The notes: generated by a model from the letters alone, not told the origin. A DNA stretch of 64,000 bases from Mediterraneibacter agrestimuris (GCF_943193195.1 NZ_CALPDG010000009.1:46978-110977), one strand, 5' to 3'; shown: positions 8,119 through 16,182, counted from the first letter of the stretch. Program-made: numbers and translations.

Positions 8119-9261
8119 ATGATGAAAATGATTTATATGGACAATGCAGCCACCACATTACAGAAACCATCTTGTGTGGCGGAAGCTGTTATGAGAGCGA
8201 TGAGTTCTTTCGGCAATGCTGGAAGAGGAATTAATGATGCGTCTTTAGATGCAGCACGGGTGATTTATGATACAAGAGAGAGGCTATGCCGTTTATTTCA
8301 TGGAGAAAATCCGAAACAATTTGCATTTACATCGAATGCAACAGAAAGCCTGAACATTGCGATTAAGGGTCTGATCTCTCCGGGAAATCATGTGATCAGT
8401 ACTGTGCTGGAGCATAATTCGGTATTGCGTCCGTTGTATGAAAAGGAACAGTTTGGGGTTAGTCTTACAATTCTCGGATGTGATGAGGCGGGGAATATTT
8501 CCTATGAGGAAATGGAACGTTCAATCCGCAGCAATACGAAAGCGATTGTATGTACACACGGTTCCAATCTGACAGGCAATCTGATAGATATAGAGAGAAT
8601 CGGTGGGATCGCAAAAAGACATGGTCTATTGTTTGTTGTGGATGCATCACAAACGGCGGGACTGATTCCCATTGATGTGCAGAAGATGCATATTGACGTG
8701 TTGTGTTTTACAGGGCATAAAGGCTTGTACGGACCACAGGGAACAGGCGGTATTTATGTGTGTCCTGGATTGAATATAAAGCCGTTGAAAAGCGGTGGGA
8801 GCGGAGTCGAAACATATAATAAGAGTCACCCCGCACAGATGCCGACGGCATTGGAAGCGGGAACGCTGAACAGTCATGGGATCGCAGGCTTGAATGCTGC
8901 GCTTATATATATAGAAGAGACAGGAATGGAATACATTTCTGCGGTGGCGCAGAACCGGATGCGGCAATTCTACGAAGGAGTTCGTGGGATTCCCGGAGTG
9001 AAAGTGTATGGAGACTTTACTGCAAAAGAACGTGCGCCGATCGTTTCTTTGAACATTGGAAATGTGGATTCATCAGAGGTCAGTGATGAACTGCTGACAG
9101 AGTATGGAATCGCCACAAGGTCAGGCGGACATTGTGCGCCGCTCATGCACGGGGCTCTGGGAAATGTGGAACAGGGGGCGGTTAGATTTAGTTTTTCCCA
9201 TTTCAATACAGAGGAAGAAGTAGAGACGGCGGTTTGTGCCGTGAGAGAATTGGCTGTTTAA
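8119..9261 (+). CDS. Cysteine desulfurase-like class V aminotransferase (selenium-module type)
   Basis: A 380-residue PLP enzyme of the NifS/IscS/Csd fold. Visible motifs are the N-terminal YMDNAATTLQKP, THGSNLTGN, VVDASQTAG, the PLP lysine Lys201 in CFTGHKGLYGPQG, and the catalytic cysteine Cys339 in RSGGHCAPLMH. It releases sulfur, or selenium from selenocysteine, as a cysteine-bound persulfide. Its place between the selD regulator and yedE fits the cysteine-desulfurase subfamily that co-occurs with selD, and suggests it supplies selenium to SelD or to a labile selenium cofactor; that is inference. The start is unclear: ATGs at 8119, 8122 and 8128 are all in frame, with only a weak AAGAAG-type ribosome site. 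GCTGAACTGTTAC just upstream (8090-8102) is half of the dispersed palindrome. Confidence 0.88.
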   Translation: MMKMIYMDNAATTLQKPSCVAEAVMRAMSSFGNAGRGINDASLDAARVIYDTRERLCRLFHGENPKQFAFTSNATESLNIAIKGLISPGNHVISTVLEHNSVLRPLYEKEQFGVSLTILGCDEAGNISYEEMERSIRSNTKAIVCTHGSNLTGNLIDIERIGGIAKRHGLLFVVDASQTAGLIPIDVQKMHIDVLCFTGHKGLYGPQGTGGIYVCPGLNIKPLKSGGSGVETYNKSHPAQMPTALEAGTLNSHGIAGLNAALIYIEETGMEYISAVAQNRMRQFYEGVRGIPGVKVYGDFTAKERAPIVSLNIGNVDSSEVSDELLTEYGIATRSGGHCAPLMHGALGNVEQGAVRFSFSHFNTEEEVETAVCAVRELAV

Positions 9262-9311
9262 ACCAAAGCTAAATTTAGTGTACGGTTAAACATAAAAGGT
9301 CTGATGTGGCA

Positions 9312-9402
9312 ATGTTCTGGAAAAGCAACTGTTCACTCAGGTCTGCGCATTTACTGCGCTGACCATAAGAAAACATACAGTTGCATGCAAAACAGAACTG
9401 TT
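9312..9402. repeat. Nested inverted-repeat element before yedE
   Basis: Three nested stems: TGTTCTG with CAGAACTGTTAC at the ends, GCAACTGT with ACAGTTGC inside, and GGTCTGCGCA with TGCGCTGACC (one mismatch, loop TTTAC) at the tip. The ends resemble the dispersed palindromic family of this window. It could be a transcribed regulatory hairpin ahead of yedE or a decayed mobile element. Confidence 0.55.
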
Positions 9403-9435
9403 ACATAAAGGATAAGAGAAAAGGAGAGGAACACA

Positions 9436-10530
9436 ATGAATTTATCAGACTCAAAGAAAAAACTGGCGCTTGCAGGAGTGCTGTGCGGACTGGTGGCAGC
9501 CGGTCTTGCCTATTTTGGAAATCCTGCAAATATGGCGTTCTGTATCGCATGCTTCATTCGAGATACAGCGGGAGCGCTTGGAATGCATCAGGCAGAAGCG
9601 GTAATGTATGCCCGTCCGGAAATTATTGGGCTGGTTCTCGGTGCATTTCTAATTTCTGCAATAACGAAGGAATACCGTTCTACGGCTGGTTCAGCCCCGA
9701 TGGTCCGTTTTCTGCTGGGAATGATCATTATGATCGGTTCACTTGTATTTTTGGGCTGCCCGCTGCGTATGGTGATCCGTATGTCGGCAGGTGACTTGAA
9801 TGCATGGGTAGCGTTGATTGGATTTATCCTCGGCGTGGCAACTGGTGTATTAGCTTTGAAAAAGGGATTCAGCCTTGGAAGAGCATATGTGACAAATACA
9901 GTGTCAGGTGCAGTTCTTCCGATTATTACAGTTGGGATTTTGATTCTTCTGACAGCAACAAATCTGCTGAAAGCAAGTGCGTCCGGTCCGGGAAGTATGC
10001 ATGCTCCGGTAATCGCATCTCTGATTGGCGGTCTGTTGTTCGGAGCATTGGCACAGAAATCCAGAATGTGTTTCGCAGGCGGAGTTCGTGATGTGATCCT
10101 GATGAAGAATTTTGATCTGCTTACGGTTGTAGGAAGTTTGTTTATTGTTATGCTAATATATAATATGGCAACAGGAGGATTTACACTTGGATTCGACACA
10201 CCGGGAGTGATTGCACATTCAGAACATCTGTGGAATATCCTTGGAATGTATGCAGTGGGATTTGCGGCAGTTCTGGCAGGCGGATGCCCGCTGCGTCAGT
10301 TGATTCTGGCGGGTCAGGGTTCGTCTGATTCCGCAGTTACTGTTCTTGGAATGTTTGTGGGTGCGGCATTGTGCCACAATCTGGGACTGGCTTCCAGCGG
10401 AACTTCAATGAATCCAGAGACAAAAGAACTGGTTGCAGGCGCAGTTACAACGAATGGTAAAATTGCACTTGTCATTTGTATCATTGCCTGTTTTGTAATT
10501 GCATTTACAAGCAAGAGAAAAGCAGCTTAG
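9436..10530 (+). CDS. yedE: YedE-family selenium/sulfur transporter
   Basis: A 364-residue polytopic membrane protein of the YeeE/YedE family, with about ten predicted helices and four conserved cysteine-bearing motifs: NMAFCIACFIRD near residue 35, FLGCPLRM near 97, KSRMCFAGGVRD near 213 and AGGCPLRQLI near 284. The two GCPLR motifs mark an internal duplication. Relatives import thiosulfate; the selD-linked branch is believed to move selenium compounds, which is inference from gene neighbourhood. AAGGAGAGG upstream sets the start, and it is followed directly by a TusA-like carrier and a DUF3343 protein. Confidence 0.9.
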   Translation: MNLSDSKKKLALAGVLCGLVAAGLAYFGNPANMAFCIACFIRDTAGALGMHQAEAVMYARPEIIGLVLGAFLISAITKEYRSTAGSAPMVRFLLGMIIMIGSLVFLGCPLRMVIRMSAGDLNAWVALIGFILGVATGVLALKKGFSLGRAYVTNTVSGAVLPIITVGILILLTATNLLKASASGPGSMHAPVIASLIGGLLFGALAQKSRMCFAGGVRDVILMKNFDLLTVVGSLFIVMLIYNMATGGFTLGFDTPGVIAHSEHLWNILGMYAVGFAAVLAGGCPLRQLILAGQGSSDSAVTVLGMFVGAALCHNLGLASSGTSMNPETKELVAGAVTTNGKIALVICIIACFVIAFTSKRKAA

Positions 10531-10563
10531 GAAGAAATAGTCTGGAGAAAAGAGGAATAGAAA

Positions 10564-10767
10564 ATGAAAATTGTAGACGCAAGAGGACTTTCCTGTCCGG
10601 AACCATTGATGTTGACAGCAGAGGCATTGAAAAATTATACGGGACCTGTTAAAATCCTTGTAACGGAACCGCATCAGAAAATGAATGTGGAAAAACTTGC
10701 AAAGGACGGCGGCAGAAAAGCAACCTCTACAGAAGTAACAGAAGGCTTCGAGATTGTGATTGAGTAA
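10564..10767 (+). CDS. TusA-like sulfur/selenium carrier
   Basis: A 67-residue TusA/SirA-fold protein with the invariant CPxP motif as DARGLSCPEPLML (Cys13), whose cysteine carries persulfide or selenide between partners. Directly behind yedE, it probably accepts the imported chalcogen and passes it to the desulfurase or YedF. It is the second TusA-like domain of the module, the first being the YedF N-terminus. GAGGAATAG precedes the ATG. Named by fold; the precise partner is not known. Confidence 0.87.
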   Translation: MKIVDARGLSCPEPLMLTAEALKNYTGPVKILVTEPHQKMNVEKLAKDGGRKATSTEVTEGFEIVIE

Positions 10768-10808
10768 GAGATTGTGGTAAAATTGGGATTTAATGCCGCA
10801 ATAGAAAA

Positions 10809-11045
10809 ATGAGAAAAAAAGAGCTAAAACTTGTGGTAGCGTTTCATACTACCGCAGATGCAATGGCAATGGAAAAAGCATGTAAGGAAAAGAGCGTTCC
10901 GGGGCGCCTGATTCCGGTTCCCCGTTCTGTCTCTGCGGGCTGCGGGCTGGCATGGTGCGCAGCGCTTGAGGAAAGAGGGCAGATTGTAGAGTTGATGCAA
11001 AATGCAGGGATAGAGGAAGAAGCACTTCATGAATGTATGATTTAA
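10809..11045 (+). CDS. DUF3343 protein, putative selenium/sulfur carrier
   Basis: A 78-residue protein of the DUF3343 (putative Se/S carrier-like) family: VVAFHTTADAMAMEKACKE, then GRLIPVPRSVSAGCGLAWCA with the conserved glycine-cysteine pair. The family is found mainly beside selD, yedE and yedF. Its function is unproved; the two cysteines suggest chalcogen handling. No good ribosome site is visible before the ATG apart from a weak AAAAATGAG context. It is the last gene of the module and faces the convergent agr regulator genes. Confidence 0.82.
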   Translation: MRKKELKLVVAFHTTADAMAMEKACKEKSVPGRLIPVPRSVSAGCGLAWCAALEERGQIVELMQNAGIEEEALHECMI

Positions 11046-11139
11046 AAAGGGAAAGGATGATGTTGAAAAGCATTGTCCTTTTTTGATGTTTAAACCGGAA
11101 AAATAAGATTTGCAGAGAGCTTTCAAAATAGGGGATGGC

Positions 11140-11898
11140 TTATCTCTGTAAATCTTTTGTTCCTGTTTCCAGACATTTGAGCAATGGCGAGAGCTTCCGC
11201 AGGGAGATTGGGAGTACGGCTCCGGTGTCAAGTAACAAGGTTCTGTGTGCTGTATCGATTGAGACAATGTGCCGGATATTCACAATGTAAGAACGGTGAC
11301 AGAATACAAATGAATGATCCAGCCGTTTTGCAAGCTCTTTCATCGGTTCATATCCGGTGAATTGTCCGGTACAAGTATGAAGTCTTGTCTGGTGTGTCCG
11401 GGCAAGAGATTCTATGTAAACAATATCCTGTGAATGGAAAAACCGCAGATATTGTCCAGATTTAAAAGTAATCGTATGGGGGTTATGTAATGTTTTGGTT
11501 CGGTAGCGGGTGTATGCAGTGTTCAATACGGCAGATAACGATTCTTTCAGAGAAACACACGGACTTTTAGTGATAAAATCTAAGGTTTCCAGTTGATATT
11601 TAAAAGTCTCTCCTATGCATTCTTCATGGCTTGTAATAAATACAATAAAACCCGAAGGGTCTTTCTCACGAATTTTTGCAGCTAACTGGAGACCATCTAG
11701 TTCTGCGTGCAATTCAATGTCTAAAAGATAAAGTCCGGGAATTTTTTCAGGAGTTAAAGCGTTTAAGAGCTGCACCGGAGAAGAAAAGACTCCTGCAATT
11801 TCGATATCCCAGCCTTTTAAAAGTGTTAAATTAGAAATAAGTTGTTCGATATTATGTAATTCTTCGTTTACATCATCGCATATGTAAATGTTCAGCAT
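11140..11898 (-). CDS. agrA: LytTR response regulator, AgrA-like
   Basis: A 252-residue two-domain regulator. The receiver (1-120) has the acidic pair in YICDDVNEE, the phospho-acceptor Asp60 in LYLLDIEL, and the switch and lysine near VFITSHEE and DFITKSP. The C-terminal LytTR DNA-binding domain (about 140-245) has TFKSGQYLRF, DIVYIESLARTHQ and FVFCHRSYIVNIRHI, close to AgrA. It is expected to bind direct repeats upstream of agrBD and target genes when phosphorylated by the adjacent kinase. It lies 24 bp behind the kinase on the same strand, as in agr loci, but the pair is divergent from agrBD rather than in the single-operon order of staphylococci. Confidence 0.9.
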   Translation of the reverse strand: MLNIYICDDVNEELHNIEQLISNLTLLKGWDIEIAGVFSSPVQLLNALTPEKIPGLYLLDIELHAELDGLQLAAKIREKDPSGFIVFITSHEECIGETFKYQLETLDFITKSPCVSLKESLSAVLNTAYTRYRTKTLHNPHTITFKSGQYLRFFHSQDIVYIESLARTHQTRLHTCTGQFTGYEPMKELAKRLDHSFVFCHRSYIVNIRHIVSIDTAHRTLLLDTGAVLPISLRKLSPLLKCLETGTKDLQR

Positions 11899-11922
11899 AA
11901 TATTTCCCTTCTGTTGAAAAAA

Positions 11923-13260
11923 TCAAATATTTTGCAGCGACTGTGAAAAGACAGATGCATTTATACTGGTATTAGACAAAATATGAGGATATCGTTTTAA
12001 AATTTCTGATACAGTATATAAACCAACTCCCCGTCCAGAGCCTTTTGTGGAAAAGCCATATTCATTGATACGGGAAAGCGGAAGGTCAGAATCGGAAAAA
12101 GAATTAGAGATAGTCCAACATGTGTTTTCATTGGTTTTGGAAAAATAGATGAAAAGTTCTTTTGCTTCTGTTTGCTGGGCTGCTTCAATTGCATTATCCA
12201 AATAAATTCCCAAAATCCGTATCAGATCCGTGGTGTTCATCGCCGCAGAGGTTATCATGTAGTCAATACGCAGCTTTAAATTAATATTTAAGGTAATAGC
12301 TGTGAGCGTCTTGTTATATAAAAGTCCTTTCAATTCCATTATTTGTATATTGGAAAGGTTGCCGATTTCCTTTTCTGAAAGATTTATGTTTTGGGACAGT
12401 GCTGCAAGGGTCTGTGAATAAAAAGTGCGGAGTCCTTTGAAATCTCCGGTGTCAATAAAACTACATGCAGTCGAAAATAAATTTTTATAATCGTGGTTCA
12501 TACTTTGCACGAGTTTGTATAATTTCTCTAAATTCATAGTATAGGATTCTAATTCTTGCATATGTGCCAATTCTTGTTTGGCGGCAAATTCCTTTTCAAG
12601 AGATCTGTGAACACATAATAACAGAATAATGACAGAAAAAAACAAAAGCGAAAACAGGAGACCATTTGTAACAATAATCGCAGGAGAATATCCGAGTTTT
12701 TCTCCATAAACAATAAAATAAGCATAAAGTCCGGTATACAAGATTTCTTCAACCACTAGCGCAATACAGAAAAAACGGTAATCCTTCTGTAAAAATAAGT
12801 GAATAAAGCGGTGAAATTTCTTGCGTAAAAATCCAAATAAACCGATCAATAAAGCCAAATAAAAGATTTGAAAAAACAAGCTTTTATATCCGACAAGTGC
12901 GGAAACAGTAATGCCAAATCCATAAGCAAGTACAGTTAATACAAATTGGTTCAAAGTTACATTAAATAAATAGCCGAAGAGAGCAAGTGTGACATTGGCA
13001 AGCTTGTCTTTACTAAATAAGCTAATCAAAAAGACAGAGCATAAAAGGACGATGTAGGTGCTGGTCTGCCCAAGAGTAGAAATAAGATGATAGCATGCAA
13101 GTATGACAATATAAAGTACGATATATTGATAGTGTTTTAAAGTTTGCGGTAAAAGAGCAGTGAGTGAAACAAATAAAATTCCAACAGTCAAAAAAGGGAT
13201 TAAAAGCATATAAAAATTCCTCCGGTTATATTCCTCAAAGCGTTTATGAGTGAAAATCAA
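11923..13260 (-). CDS. agrC: GHKL sensor histidine kinase, AgrC-like
   Basis: A 445-residue peptide-sensing kinase. Roughly the first 215 residues are hydrophobic with about six membrane segments, forming the autoinducer receptor. There follows a dimerisation helix with His256 in SMNHDYKNLF (the HxxxK-like box of AgrC/DUF kinases), then a GHKL ATPase with the N box LDNAIEAAQQ and the G box STKGSGRGVGLYTV. It should phosphorylate the adjacent LytTR regulator in response to the AgrD-derived peptide. AGGAATTT lies before the ATG (reverse strand). Confidence 0.9.
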   Translation of the reverse strand: MIFTHKRFEEYNRRNFYMLLIPFLTVGILFVSLTALLPQTLKHYQYIVLYIVILACYHLISTLGQTSTYIVLLCSVFLISLFSKDKLANVTLALFGYLFNVTLNQFVLTVLAYGFGITVSALVGYKSLFFQIFYLALLIGLFGFLRKKFHRFIHLFLQKDYRFFCIALVVEEILYTGLYAYFIVYGEKLGYSPAIIVTNGLLFSLLFFSVIILLLCVHRSLEKEFAAKQELAHMQELESYTMNLEKLYKLVQSMNHDYKNLFSTACSFIDTGDFKGLRTFYSQTLAALSQNINLSEKEIGNLSNIQIMELKGLLYNKTLTAITLNINLKLRIDYMITSAAMNTTDLIRILGIYLDNAIEAAQQTEAKELFIYFSKTNENTCWTISNSFSDSDLPLSRINEYGFSTKGSGRGVGLYTVSEILKRYPHILSNTSINASVFSQSLQNI

Positions 13261-13339
13261 GCGTTTAGGAAAAATTTACACAAAACGACAATAAGGTAGT
13301 ATGCTTATTATAGTGGAAGCGGAAAGGGAATGCAAGAGT

Positions 13340-13906
13340 ATGTATGAAAAACTCAGCAGATGCTTGGCACAGTGGTGTCAAAATCGGTGTCAGGTTAATG
13401 AAGAGGAAAGGGAGGCTGTGGAATATGGTATAAGAATTGTAATACTTACTTTTTGTAAGTTTTGGTTATTTGTATTTTTAGGCGGTATTTTGGGATATGG
13501 TAAAGAAGTTGTAGCGGCGCTTATAGTTTTCGGAAGTATCAGGAGATTTGCAGGCGGTATTCATATGAGCAGCAGCTTTAAGTGTACACTTGCTATGGGC
13601 TGCATGTTGAGCGTTTGCATATGGATGTCAAATTATCCGAAAGCCGATGAAAAAGTTCTTTTCTTTTTCTGGATAACAACGCTTGCGTTAGCGGTATATT
13701 TTGCCCCGGCAGATTTTACGGAGAACAAAGGGGCAATGGTACGGTGGAAACAAAAAGTAAAAGCAATCTGCATTATCAATATGTGGTATATTGCAGCCCT
13801 TATGATATGTAAAACATCTATGCATAATGTAATTATTGCAGCTGCTGTAATTGAAGCAATATCTTTAATACTGTATGGGGGAAAGGATGAAAGTGAAAGG
13901 ACGTAA
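13340..13906 (+). CDS. agrB: AgrB peptide-processing membrane endopeptidase
   Basis: A 188-residue AgrB that cleaves AgrD at its C-terminus and cyclises the signal peptide. The catalytic His75 and Cys82 are spaced seven apart in RRFAGGIHMSSSFKC, as in staphylococcal AgrB (His77 and Cys84). Four or more hydrophobic segments follow. An in-frame ATG lies at 13301, but ATG 13340 with AAAGGGA 10 nt upstream gives the normal N-terminus MYEKLSRCLA. The 3' end overlaps agrD by 20 bp, which is strong evidence for coupling. Confidence 0.92.
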   Translation: MYEKLSRCLAQWCQNRCQVNEEEREAVEYGIRIVILTFCKFWLFVFLGGILGYGKEVVAALIVFGSIRRFAGGIHMSSSFKCTLAMGCMLSVCIWMSNYPKADEKVLFFFWITTLALAVYFAPADFTENKGAMVRWKQKVKAICIINMWYIAALMICKTSMHNVIIAAAVIEAISLILYGGKDESERT

Positions 13907-14057
13907 ACGGGCAGGGGTGTATTTGGCAAAACTCCTGATAGTTGTTTCAAAAAAAGCAGTAAAACAACACTGGGAAAAAAGTTTTCCACCATGGATATAT
14001 GAAGAAAAGATGCCGGAAAAAGTGAGGAAGTGGTGTGAAAATGAAGAGAAAAAATAA
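13887..14057 (+). CDS. agrD: AgrD-like autoinducer precursor without a ring cysteine
   Basis: A 56-residue precursor overlapping agrB. It has the AgrD layout: an N-terminal amphipathic helix (RKRAGVYLAKLLIVVSKKAV), a short central peptide, and the charged tail YEEKMPEKVRKW that corresponds to the YEPxxPEE tail recognised by AgrB. Where canonical AgrD has the thiolactone cysteine, this protein has serine: EKSFPPWIYEEKMP (Ser32). The mature signal would then be a lactone such as SFPPWI, with two prolines in the ring; the exact cleavage point is not certain. The only cysteine (Cys50) lies in the discarded tail. ATG 13887 has a GGGGGA site; an in-frame ATG at 13875 lacks one. Confidence 0.82.
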   Translation: MKVKGRKRAGVYLAKLLIVVSKKAVKQHWEKSFPPWIYEEKMPEKVRKWCENEEKK

Positions 14058-14112
14058 AGTGATTTAATGGATGTAGTAATCAAATTTAGAAAAGTACAGG
14101 AGGAAAATGGAG

Positions 14113-14559
14113 ATGAAGAAGAGAAAATCTGCGGTATGTGGACTTTTAACAATGTGTATTACCATGGGATTAGGAACTTCAGTATTTGCGGGTGAACCTG
14201 AAACTAGGGCTACGTGGGATTCGTATTTTAAAGAAGATTTTATTGGATATTCAACAACCCAAGCACATGAAACACCTATGCGATGGAAAGACAATGATTC
14301 ATATCATTATGTGATGAATACTTCTGGATTTAATCTATGGGTTATTTCGTATGATAGGTACTATAATAATCGAACACGGGGGTTGCGCGCTATTGTTCCG
14401 GGTGGGGAATGGTTTATTACAAATTCTGTTTTTGAAGATCATGGATATGTTAGAGATGAGTGTCGTTTAAATATTACGTCGGCTACTTCAGGAGTGAGCG
14501 GATATTTGAAAGGAAAATGGAGTCCGGACTCGATTGGATCTTATCCGGTTGCAAATTAG
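14113..14559 (+). CDS. Small secreted protein of the agr locus (possible bacteriocin or effector)
   Basis: A 148-residue exported protein: signal peptide MKKRKSAVCGLLTMCITMGL with cleavage predicted after TSVFA, then a mature domain of about 120 residues rich in Trp, Tyr and Asn, ending GKWSPDSIGSYPVAN. Mature cysteine is limited to one residue (DECRL). ATG 14113 is 9 nt from AGGAGG (14098-14103); the ATG at 14107 is only 3 nt away. The pattern, a short secreted aromatic protein followed by a lipoprotein and an ABC exporter, recalls lactococcin-972 and DUF2712-type loci, but no family match can be proved here. Its position directly behind agrBD suggests quorum-regulated expression. Function unknown. 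Confidence 0.8.
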   Translation: MKKRKSAVCGLLTMCITMGLGTSVFAGEPETRATWDSYFKEDFIGYSTTQAHETPMRWKDNDSYHYVMNTSGFNLWVISYDRYYNNRTRGLRAIVPGGEWFITNSVFEDHGYVRDECRLNITSATSGVSGYLKGKWSPDSIGSYPVAN

Positions 14560-14569
14560 TGGAAATAAT

Positions 14570-14599
14570 ATGTGCGGCAATTTGATGATTGCCGCACAT
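14570..14599 (+). terminator. Perfect 12-bp hairpin (attenuator or terminator) after the secreted-protein gene
   Basis: ATGTGCGGCAAT (14570-14581) pairs perfectly with ATTGCCGCACAT (14588-14599) around a TTGATG loop, followed by only GTTTC. The weak U-tract suggests partial termination or mRNA 3'-end protection, so that the secreted protein is made in excess over the transporter genes downstream. Confidence 0.75.
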
Positions 14600-14622
14600 G
14601 TTTCATAGGAAGGAAGAAATTT

Positions 14623-15315
14623 ATGTTTTCATTGATAAAAAAAGCAAGTTCTTTATTACTTTGCAGCAGTTTTCTGTGTGGTGTGCTGGCGGGCTGTAAT
14701 GAGACTCTTGATCAGGATAAATATGCTAAAGTTGGTAAACCGGTTGAGCGACCGGAAGAACAATTACAGACAGATAAGATCTATCAGTTAGGAGAAACGG
14801 TTTCGACAATGTTTCCTGATAATCTTCGCTATAAACCTGATGGTTATCCGTATGCCAGCATGGAATATACACTTCAGGCAGCGGCTCTTTATGAACATCC
14901 GGAAGAGGCAGGGATTGATATGGGGCAGGTTCTTGTAAACGGAGAGGTTTGTTATGATTTAGAGACGGAAGTGCCATATGATCCTGATTATTCCCAGACA
15001 TCATTTCTGCTTTGTGATGTTTTGATTCGGAATCCGGGGATAGGATATCCGAATATCACGGAGTTGGGAGTGGTCTGCCGTATGAATGAAGAGGGAAAGC
15101 TGGGATGGACAGGATATCCGGCATATTTTTCCATGCCAGAGGAAGCACGAGATGACTCAGACGGATACAATTATTTTTTGCCTGTTGGACAGAGCATGGA
15201 AGCTAAAGTAGGCTGGTGGATAGACATGGAGCAGTGCAAAAAAGAGAATCTCTATTTATCCTTGAACCACGGTTCGGAAGAGAGTCTTGAGGCGTATTGG
15301 GAACTGAAATTATAG
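14623..15315 (+). CDS. Lipoprotein of unknown function in the agr-linked locus
   Basis: A 230-residue lipoprotein: signal sequence MFSLIKKASSLLLCSSFLCG and lipobox VLAGC (Cys23), so it is anchored outside the membrane. The mature part is acidic with beta-rich features and no recognised catalytic motif. ATG 14623 (AGGAAGG upstream) is chosen over in-frame alternatives that would start inside the preceding hairpin. Between the secreted protein and an ABC transporter, it may be an immunity or substrate-capture protein. It shares a general plan (small immunoglobulin-like exported domain) with the last gene of the locus. Confidence 0.8.
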   Translation: MFSLIKKASSLLLCSSFLCGVLAGCNETLDQDKYAKVGKPVERPEEQLQTDKIYQLGETVSTMFPDNLRYKPDGYPYASMEYTLQAAALYEHPEEAGIDMGQVLVNGEVCYDLETEVPYDPDYSQTSFLLCDVLIRNPGIGYPNITELGVVCRMNEEGKLGWTGYPAYFSMPEEARDDSDGYNYFLPVGQSMEAKVGWWIDMEQCKKENLYLSLNHGSEESLEAYWELKL

Positions 15316-15324
15316 GAGGGGAAG

Positions 15325-16182
15325 ATGTTATTAAATACAGTGAGATTAGAAGTATCTAAAGCGCTGAAAAATAGATCGTTTTATACATCTCTGCTTTTGG
15401 GATGCATGATAGCATTTCTTGCATTTATTACGGATCTGGGAATTTACAGAAACAATCTTTATATATTGCAGGCAGATGCAATGAATCCGATGTATGCATC
15501 CTCCAGCCTGTTCAATCTCTGGATTGGAGGCGAACCTTTTTCACTTGGATCTACCATTTATTTTTTTGTGTTTCCTTTATTGGTTACCATCCCATACGGG
15601 TGGTCTTATTGTGAAGAAAAAAATAGCGGATATACGCGGTTAATGCTTGTTCAATGTGGAAAAAGAAATTATTTTCTGTCAAAATATATTGCTGTTTTTT
15701 TATCCGGCGCGCTTGCTATGGTGATCCCTCTGTTATGCAGTTTTCTTGTCTCGGCATTGTTTTTTCCGGCAGTTCTTCCATCGCCGATTTACTGTACAAC
15801 GAATGGTATTTTTTATGATTCTTTGATGTCTGCGCTCTATTATACAGCTCCTTTGCTGTATGTATGTATTTACCTCTGTATTGATTTTATATTTGGCGGA
15901 CTTATTGCGTGCATCAGTTATGTCTGTTCGTGCTTCGTGAAATATCGCGTTGTTACAGTAATCCTGCCACTGTTTTTATTACTGGGATTCCACTATGTCC
16001 GACAGTTTGTTTACGTGTCTCCGATGATACGATATAAAGAAATATCGCCGTTGTTTTTTTTGCGTCCGGTACAGGTCGTTTATAGTGCATCCTGGACGGT
16101 AATTATGATTGAAATAATAGTGTTATTTTTAGTGACGGCTTTTTTAATCTTTTTATGGGAGCGCAGGCATGAAGTTTATTAA
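15325..16182 (+). CDS. ABC-2-like transporter permease (first of two)
   Basis: A 285-residue membrane protein with about six hydrophobic segments. It opens with the short cytosolic run LLNTVRLEVSKALKNRSF that is typical of ABC-2/BcrB-like permeases, then a segment at residues 20-38, others around 75-90, 110-150, 175-205, 215-232 and 255-280. It lies 9 bp after the lipoprotein stop and overlaps the next permease by 14 bp. Such paired permeases export or expel peptides, giving bacteriocin immunity or antibiotic-peptide resistance. The substrate is inferred only from the neighbourhood. Confidence 0.82.
   Translation: MLLNTVRLEVSKALKNRSFYTSLLLGCMIAFLAFITDLGIYRNNLYILQADAMNPMYASSSLFNLWIGGEPFSLGSTIYFFVFPLLVTIPYGWSYCEEKNSGYTRLMLVQCGKRNYFLSKYIAVFLSGALAMVIPLLCSFLVSALFFPAVLPSPIYCTTNGIFYDSLMSALYYTAPLLYVCIYLCIDFIFGGLIACISYVCSCFVKYRVVTVILPLFLLLGFHYVRQFVYVSPMIRYKEISPLFFLRPVQVVYSASWTVIMIEIIVLFLVTAFLIFLWERRHEVY

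Noticed and set aside
13261..13339. Clear AgrA-binding direct repeats between agrC and agrB
   Set aside because: ACAATAAGG and similar strings are present, but no convincing pair of LytTR sites at the expected spacing could be defined by eye.
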